A stretch of 9,880 bases of DNA from assembly GCA_031290005.1 (NCBI GenBank), contig JAITOJ010000036.1, positions 1 to 9,880 on the forward strand. Reading direction: 5' to 3'. Positions 6,431-9,880 of this stretch are shown here, piece after piece. Origin of the DNA: Treponema sp. GTDB taxonomy: Bacteria; Spirochaetota; Spirochaetia; Treponematales; Treponemataceae. Numbering within the stretch: the first letter of the stretch is position 1; each line of letters begins with the position of its first letter. The position numbers and the translations under genes were made by a program. Under the pieces are notes generated by a model that was not told where the DNA came from, did not search any database, and was given only the letters and a program-made list of their open reading frames with translations.

Positions 6431-6451
6431 GGGGCGGCCTGGAGCCGCTTC
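6431..6451 (+). promoter_or_regulatory. rpsF leader hairpin, candidate S6:S18 autoregulatory site
   Basis: ggggcggc (6431-6438) pairs with gccgcttc (6444-6451), a core of five GC pairs plus wobble pairs, with loop ctgga. It lies between the predicted start site and the Shine-Dalgarno (aaggag, 6462-6467). In many bacteria the S6:S18 complex represses its own operon by binding a leader hairpin with a conserved CCG. A CCG is present at 6445-6447 but is paired in this fold, so the match to the known motif is unproven. Confidence 0.4.
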
Positions 6452-6472
6452 CTGTGTCCATAAGGAGTAAAC

Positions 6473-6754
6473 ATGAGAATCTATGAATTGATGACGATTT
6501 TCCCTGTTGAGGAAGATCAGTTCAAAGCCGGGGTTGACAGCGTCAAGGCGGCGCTGGGCGAATTCGGTGTTGAAATCGAAAAAGAAGATTCCTTCGGGGA
6601 ACGGGGGCTGACCTATGAGGTCAAGAAACGCAACCGCGGGAAGTTTGTGCTCTTTGTCATTAAAGCAAATCCGGCAAAAATTATTGAAATCGACCGGCTT
6701 TTCAAGCTGAATCAGGGATTGCTTAAATATCTGTTTGTCCGGATTGACGAATAA
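6473..6754 (+). CDS. rpsF: 30S ribosomal protein bS6
   Basis: The 93-residue protein has the typical bS6 layout: opening strand MRIYELMTIF, an amphipathic helix around residues 15-30, then GERGLTYEVKKRNRGKFVLF (~43-62), where the (L)x-Y-x-(I/V)-x-(K/R) strand and basic turn are characteristic, and a closing helix and strand ending LFVRIDE. Length is normal for the family. bS6 pairs with bS18 on the 16S rRNA platform, and the partner is encoded two genes downstream. The ATG has a good aaggag six bases upstream. It is the first gene of rpsF-ssb-rpsR-rplI-dnaB, 14 bases before ssb, and its leader carries a hairpin that may serve operon autoregulation. Confidence 0.96.
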   Translation: MRIYELMTIFPVEEDQFKAGVDSVKAALGEFGVEIEKEDSFGERGLTYEVKKRNRGKFVLFVIKANPAKIIEIDRLFKLNQGLLKYLFVRIDE

Positions 6755-6768
6755 CGGAGAGGAGAACT

Positions 6769-7311
6769 ATGTCGGATGTAAATCACGTAATATTAATAGG
6801 AAGACTTACCAGAGACGCTGAACTGAAATATACTTCCACAGGCTTCGCAATTTCTAATTTTTCTGTCGCTGTAAACCGAAGGCGCAAAAGCGGCGAGCAA
6901 TGGATTGATGAAGCAAACTTCTTTGACGTGACCCTGTACGGTAAATCGGCGGAAAGCCTGAAAACCTATCTGATTAAAGGAAAACAGGTTGCAGTTGAGG
7001 GTGAACTCCGGCAGGACCGCTGGGAGCAGGAAGACGGCCAGCAGCGGAGCAAGGTTGTGGTGGCAGCGAACAATGTGCAGCTTCTTGGGGGCGGCGGCCA
7101 GGTGCAGGGCGGAAATTTTAGCGGCGGCGCAGGGGGTGGAAATTACGCTCCCGGTCAAGCTTCCCGACCGTCTTTTCAAGGCCGGAACGGCGGCTATGAA
7201 CCGGTGCCGGAGGCCGGATCCGCTAGGCAGTCCTTTGGTCAGGATAATTTTGACACCCAGCAGCCCTTTGGGGCGGGCGGGGAAGATTTCGCGGAAGATA
7301 TTCCATTTTAA
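6769..7311 (+). CDS. ssb: Single-stranded DNA-binding protein
   Basis: SSB coats single-stranded DNA during replication, repair and recombination and recruits partners through its C-terminal tip. Residues ~1-107 form the OB fold: NHVILIGRLTRDAELKYT at the start, then FSVAVNR, ANFFDVTLYGKSAE, KGKQVAVEGELRQDRW and VVVAANNVQLLG. Residues ~108-170 are a Gly/Gln/Asn-rich disordered linker. The protein ends EDFAEDIPF, the conserved acidic tip with terminal D-I-P-F that binds repair and replication proteins. The total of 180 residues is normal. The ATG follows gagaggag. The gene lies between rpsF and rpsR, as in many bacteria, which ties SSB supply to ribosome synthesis and to dnaB in the same operon. 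Confidence 0.96.
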   Translation: MSDVNHVILIGRLTRDAELKYTSTGFAISNFSVAVNRRRKSGEQWIDEANFFDVTLYGKSAESLKTYLIKGKQVAVEGELRQDRWEQEDGQQRSKVVVAANNVQLLGGGGQVQGGNFSGGAGGGNYAPGQASRPSFQGRNGGYEPVPEAGSARQSFGQDNFDTQQPFGAGGEDFAEDIPF

Positions 7312-7326
7312 TTTTAGGAGAAAGCA

Positions 7327-7635
7327 ATGGCAGATATGGAAAACAACATGGGTATGGCCCCTGATGTTCAGGGGCAGGATATTCGGGACATGGATGATCG
7401 TGGTGGACGGATGCGGGATAAAACCTTTTTTAATAAAAAAAAGGTGTGCCGTTTTTGTACTCAAAAGGCAAAGATCGATTATAAAGAACCGGATATTCTC
7501 AAGCGGTTTACTACCGAACGGGGAAAGATTTTACCCCGGCGGATTACGGGAACCTGCGTAAAACATCAGCGGCAGCTTGCACTGGCAATCAAACGTGCCC
7601 GGGCAATTTGCCTGCTTCCTTTTGTAGCGGACTAA
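7327..7635 (+). CDS. rpsR: 30S ribosomal protein bS18 (cysteine-containing form)
   Basis: The bS18 core spans residues ~34-102: KKKVCRFC, then IDYKEPDILKRFTTERGKILPRR split by the usual turn, then TGTCVKHQRQLALAIKRAR and LLPFV. It binds 16S rRNA next to bS6. C41, C44, C77 and H80 form a CxxC...CxxH set, so this is the metal-binding-type (C+) variant that some bacteria have replaced by a Cys-free form. The first ~33 residues are an acidic, Met/Asp-rich extension before the conserved core; at 102 residues it is longer than the common ~75. The ATG has taggag upstream. A run of eight A residues (about 7435-7442) lies in the lysine codons, but the frame continues normally. The gene is 15 bases after ssb and 85 before rplI. 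Confidence 0.95.
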   Translation: MADMENNMGMAPDVQGQDIRDMDDRGGRMRDKTFFNKKKVCRFCTQKAKIDYKEPDILKRFTTERGKILPRRITGTCVKHQRQLALAIKRARAICLLPFVAD

Positions 7636-7648
7636 GCAGGGCCGCTTT

Positions 7649-7698
7649 GCAACGGAAAGGATGTTGCCGCCGGGCCGACTCCCGGCAACGGCGGTAAC
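7649..7698 (+). promoter_or_regulatory. Structured RNA in the rpsR-rplI gap with alternative pairings
   Basis: The segment gttgccgcc (7663-7671) can pair with three partners: gcaac (7649-7653), cggcaac (7683-7689, exact over seven bases), or ggcggtaac (7690-7698, nine bases with one G-U). A fourth option, gccggg (7669-7674) with cccggc (7681-7686), excludes the others in part. A T-rich stretch (7701-7709) and the rplI Shine-Dalgarno follow directly. This layout suits a translational or attenuation switch for rplI-dnaB. It could also be a processing or stability hairpin. Confidence 0.45.
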
Positions 7699-7720
7699 TC
7701 GTTTATTTTAGGAGCTTGAA

Positions 7721-8347
7721 ATGAAAGTTATTTTGAATCAAGATGTGAAACATCTCGGAGAAGAAGGAGATGTCAAGGTCGTTGCCAATGGGTATGCCCG
7801 CAACTATTTGTTTCCCCGCAATTTAGTCCTTCCGTATAATACGGTTACTGTCGCCTATTTTGAGGAACGCAAGGAAGAAATTACTGCCCGCAAGCAGGCA
7901 AAGCGTACTGACGCGGCAAGTCTCAAAGAGCGGATGGAAGGGTTTACTCTGGAACTCAAGATGTCCGCCGGTCCCAGTGGTAAACTTTATGGCGCGGTTA
8001 CCAACCACACCATTGCCGAGGAAATTGCCAAACACGGTTTTGATATCGAACGGAAACGTATTGATGTGCCGGGCCTCACCATTAAGCATACCGGAAAATA
8101 TACGGTAGTCATTCATCTGTACGAAGCCGTGACCGCCAATTTGACGGTGGTGGTAAATGCTCAGGAAGAAGTTCGCACACCCTCAAAGGCTCCGCCTGCC
8201 AGGCGGCGGTATCAGCGGGAAAATCGGGAAGAAGCTGCGGTAAACAAAGAAGTGACGGCTGCGGCTGTTCCTGTAGTAACCGAAGAGGCAGTAGAGGCCG
8301 TTCCGATGGAAACAGAAGCAGCGGGGCCGGAAACCGGCGCGAAGTAA
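7721..8347 (+). CDS. rplI: 50S ribosomal protein bL9 with a long acidic C-terminal tail
   Basis: bL9 binds 23S rRNA near the L1 stalk and helps keep the reading frame. Residues 1-52 are the N-terminal RNA-binding domain with the family signature GDVKVVANGYARNYLFPRN (~16-34). A long connecting helix follows (~46-75), then the C-terminal domain (~76-146) with GKLYGAVTNHTIAEEI and HTGKYTVVIHLY. Typical bL9 ends near residue 150. Here ~60 more residues follow: a short basic Pro/Arg patch (ARRRYQR), then an Ala/Glu/Val-rich acidic, probably disordered segment to residue 208. Codon use and frame do not change at the junction, so the tail looks genuine. The ATG has taggag seven bases upstream. dnaB starts one base after the stop, and a small gccgg-aaa-ccggc hairpin (8326-8338) lies just before it. 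Confidence 0.95.
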   Translation: MKVILNQDVKHLGEEGDVKVVANGYARNYLFPRNLVLPYNTVTVAYFEERKEEITARKQAKRTDAASLKERMEGFTLELKMSAGPSGKLYGAVTNHTIAEEIAKHGFDIERKRIDVPGLTIKHTGKYTVVIHLYEAVTANLTVVVNAQEEVRTPSKAPPARRRYQRENREEAAVNKEVTAAAVPVVTEEAVEAVPMETEAAGPETGAK

Positions 8348-8348
8348 G

Positions 8349-9707
8349 ATGGCGGTTTCCCTCAAGGATAAGGTTCCGCCTCATAATCCTGACGCGGAAC
8401 AGGCTGCCTTGGGGGCGCTGCTCCTGGATTGGGATAAGGTTGATGAGGTCGCCGCCTCCCTTTCCCCGGAATATTTTTATTTTCAGCGTAACCGGATTAT
8501 CTATGAGGCAATTTTTTCCCTCAAACAAAAGGGACAGCCCGGTGATTTATTTTCACTCACGGAGGAATTGCGAACATCCGGCAGCCTTGAAGCGGTCGGA
8601 GGGTATGCCTATGTCAGCTCTTTGACTGACACGGTTCCCACCAGCGCCAACATTGACTACTATGCACAGATTGTTCAGGATGACGCCCTCCGCCGCAATT
8701 TGATATTGGCCTCAGCCCAGATAACTGCCGATGCCCATGATGAAACCAGAGAAGTCAGCGCTATTCTCGAGGAAGCGGGGAACCGTATATTTTCCATTTT
8801 CAATTCACACAGTACCAGAGATATTCGAGGTGTCAAAGAGATGGTGGAAGAGACCACCGCCGCCATCGAAAAGCGTATAGATAGCAAAGATGAATTTTCC
8901 GGAATACCTACTGGTTTTAAGATACTGGATACCATGACCGACGGTTTTCAGAATGCGGAAATGATTGTTGTCGGCGCCCGGCCTTCCATGGGAAAGACGG
9001 CTTTGGCCCTTTCCATGATACAGCACATGGTTATGGAAAAAAAAATATCTGTTGGTTTTTTTTCTCTGGAAATGTCCGGCCGGTCAATTATGCAGCGTCT
9101 ATTTTCAATGGAGGCCCGTATTGATTCTAAACGAATTCGTAACGGGATGCTTTCAAAGAGCGAAATACAGACCCTGCTGGATGCCGCGGGACGGTGGTTT
9201 GATGCGGACGGCTATTTGCATATTGTCGATACCCCAAACAATAAACTCCTCAATATTCGCGCTCTGGCGCGGCGGATGGTGTCTGTACACAATGTGAAAA
9301 TTATTTTTATTGATTATATCGGGCTCATTACCCTGGAAGAGGCGGCCGCGCGGGTGCGGCCCCGGTTTGAGCAGGTGGCGGAGATATCCCGGTCTCTCAA
9401 AAGTCTTGCACGGGAACTGAATATCCCCATTGTGGCTCTTTCACAGGTAAACCGGGAATCGGAAAAAACAAAAAGCGGGCCAGGCTTGGCGGATATCCGC
9501 GATTCAGGGGCCATTGAGCAGGATGCGGATGTGGTGATTTTGATTAATGACAGCGACCCCCGCGATAAAGAAGAAAAAGACAAAGCTCTCACGGTTGAAC
9601 GGACGCTACAGGTGGCAAAACAGCGCAACGGGGAAACCGGCCCGGTTAAAACCACTTTTCTCAAATCTATTACCAGATTTGAGAACTGGACCGGCCGGGA
9701 GCAATAA
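8349..9707 (+). CDS. dnaB: Replicative DNA helicase DnaB
   Basis: DnaB is the ring-shaped hexameric helicase that unwinds the chromosome ahead of the replisome and binds primase. The 452-residue protein has normal length and no intein or insertion. The N-terminal domain starts PPHNPDAEQAALGALL (~10-25), with SLTDTVPTSANIDYYA near residue 91. The RecA-like motor has Walker A GARPSMGKTA (209-218), SLEMS (239-243), Walker B IIFIDYIGLI (318-327), ALSQVNRES (363-371), the DnaB signature DIRDSGAIEQDADVV (382-396) and KQRNGETGPV with the arginine finger region (~424-433). The start is one base after the rplI stop without a strong Shine-Dalgarno, so translation is probably coupled to rplI. It is the last gene of the operon. 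No clear terminator follows; the gene on the other strand ends 18 bases downstream. Confidence 0.97.
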   Translation: MAVSLKDKVPPHNPDAEQAALGALLLDWDKVDEVAASLSPEYFYFQRNRIIYEAIFSLKQKGQPGDLFSLTEELRTSGSLEAVGGYAYVSSLTDTVPTSANIDYYAQIVQDDALRRNLILASAQITADAHDETREVSAILEEAGNRIFSIFNSHSTRDIRGVKEMVEETTAAIEKRIDSKDEFSGIPTGFKILDTMTDGFQNAEMIVVGARPSMGKTALALSMIQHMVMEKKISVGFFSLEMSGRSIMQRLFSMEARIDSKRIRNGMLSKSEIQTLLDAAGRWFDADGYLHIVDTPNNKLLNIRALARRMVSVHNVKIIFIDYIGLITLEEAAARVRPRFEQVAEISRSLKSLARELNIPIVALSQVNRESEKTKSGPGLADIRDSGAIEQDADVVILINDSDPRDKEEKDKALTVERTLQVAKQRNGETGPVKTTFLKSITRFENWTGREQ

Positions 9708-9725
9708 AACGATAAGCAATAAGAG

Positions 9726-9880
9726 TCACTGGGTTATTGGTACATACCAGTCGTTTAATATTTCACCTTTCCCCGGCTCGTACCAGGAGACCCCGCCGTC
9801 GTTCGTCAGCACCGCCAGCATCTCCCCGGCTTTGACAAGTTTTTGAGGCAGGGCCGCGGCGCGCTGTAACGTGAGCTGCT
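9726..9880 (-). CDS. C-terminal end of an unidentified minus-strand gene (partial)
   Basis: One minus-strand frame enters from the right edge and stops at TGA 9728-9726, giving 50 residues that include ALPQKLVKAGEMLAVLTN, then DGGVSWYEPGKGEI and the end NDWYVPITQ. The aromatic and Gly-rich, beta-turn-like composition (SWYEP, NDWYVP) suggests an exported or beta-rich protein, but I do not recognise the family. The other minus-strand frames close within the segment. The gene converges on dnaB with an 18-base gap, so the two may share a 3' end region. A weak actgg/ccagt dyad inside the gene end (about 9729-9752) is the only nearby stem. Confidence 0.6.
   Translation of the reverse strand, partial: QLTLQRAAALPQKLVKAGEMLAVLTNDGGVSWYEPGKGEILNDWYVPITQ

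Noticed and set aside
7430..7445. Run of eight A residues forming an A-AAA-AAG slippery heptamer inside rpsR
   Set aside because: The zero frame encodes complete bS18, there is no stimulatory stem tuned to it, and lysine codons in a basic protein readily give such runs.
9036..9062. A-run followed by a T-run inside dnaB, looking like a slippage or terminator site
   Set aside because: The dnaB frame is intact with conserved motifs on both sides, and no GC-rich stem precedes the T run.
9547..9846. 99-codon plus-strand frame at the dnaB 3' end
   Set aside because: It runs out of frame through the conserved C terminus of DnaB and over the partial gene on the other strand, with no plausible protein features.

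Overview
The window looks like a piece of a spirochaete chromosome, most likely a Treponema with roughly balanced GC such as those from termite guts. This is an inference from protein style, gene content and promoter style; no rRNA or other marker is present to settle it. Most of the window is core housekeeping sequence. The first ~780 bases are a decayed accessory stretch.

Region 1 (1-796, accessory): the 3' end of an unidentified plus-strand gene, a truncated DUF2442-type gene, two terminator-like hairpins, a 37-base near-perfect palindrome, and a truncated XRE/Cro-type helix-turn-helix regulator. Both recognisable genes keep only their N-terminal parts, so the region looks like recombination debris against the end of a core operon.

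Region 2 (797-6297, minus strand; transcription runs right to left): a 29-residue, extremely basic AURKAIP1/COX24 (mS38-like) ribosomal-type protein, then dxs (first step of the MEP isoprenoid pathway), a PpiD/SurA-like membrane-anchored folding factor, and a DUF115/Maf-like protein. The small gene's stop overlaps the dxs start (TAGTG), which suggests translational coupling. The folding-factor gene has its own good promoter at the end of dxs.

Region 3 (6298-6472, divergent control region): two sigma70-type promoters fire outward, one into the small ribosomal gene plus dxs, the other into rpsF. Their -35 elements lie in a perfect 9-bp inverted repeat. The rpsF leader has a GC-rich hairpin with a CCG, where an S6:S18 autoregulatory site would be expected.

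Region 4 (6473-9707, plus strand): the classic translation/replication operon rpsF-ssb-rpsR-rplI-dnaB. The rpsR-rplI gap holds a compact RNA with mutually exclusive pairings, and bL9 carries an unusual ~60-residue acidic/Ala-rich tail. dnaB follows rplI after one base.

Region 5 (9708-9880): an 18-base convergent gap and the C-terminal end of an unidentified minus-strand gene that continues beyond the window.

I found no CRISPR array, transposase, tRNA, rRNA or clearly novel multi-gene system. The best points for follow-up are the tiny ribosomal gene coupled to dxs, the mirrored divergent promoters, the switch-like RNA before rplI, and the palindrome with truncated genes at the left edge.
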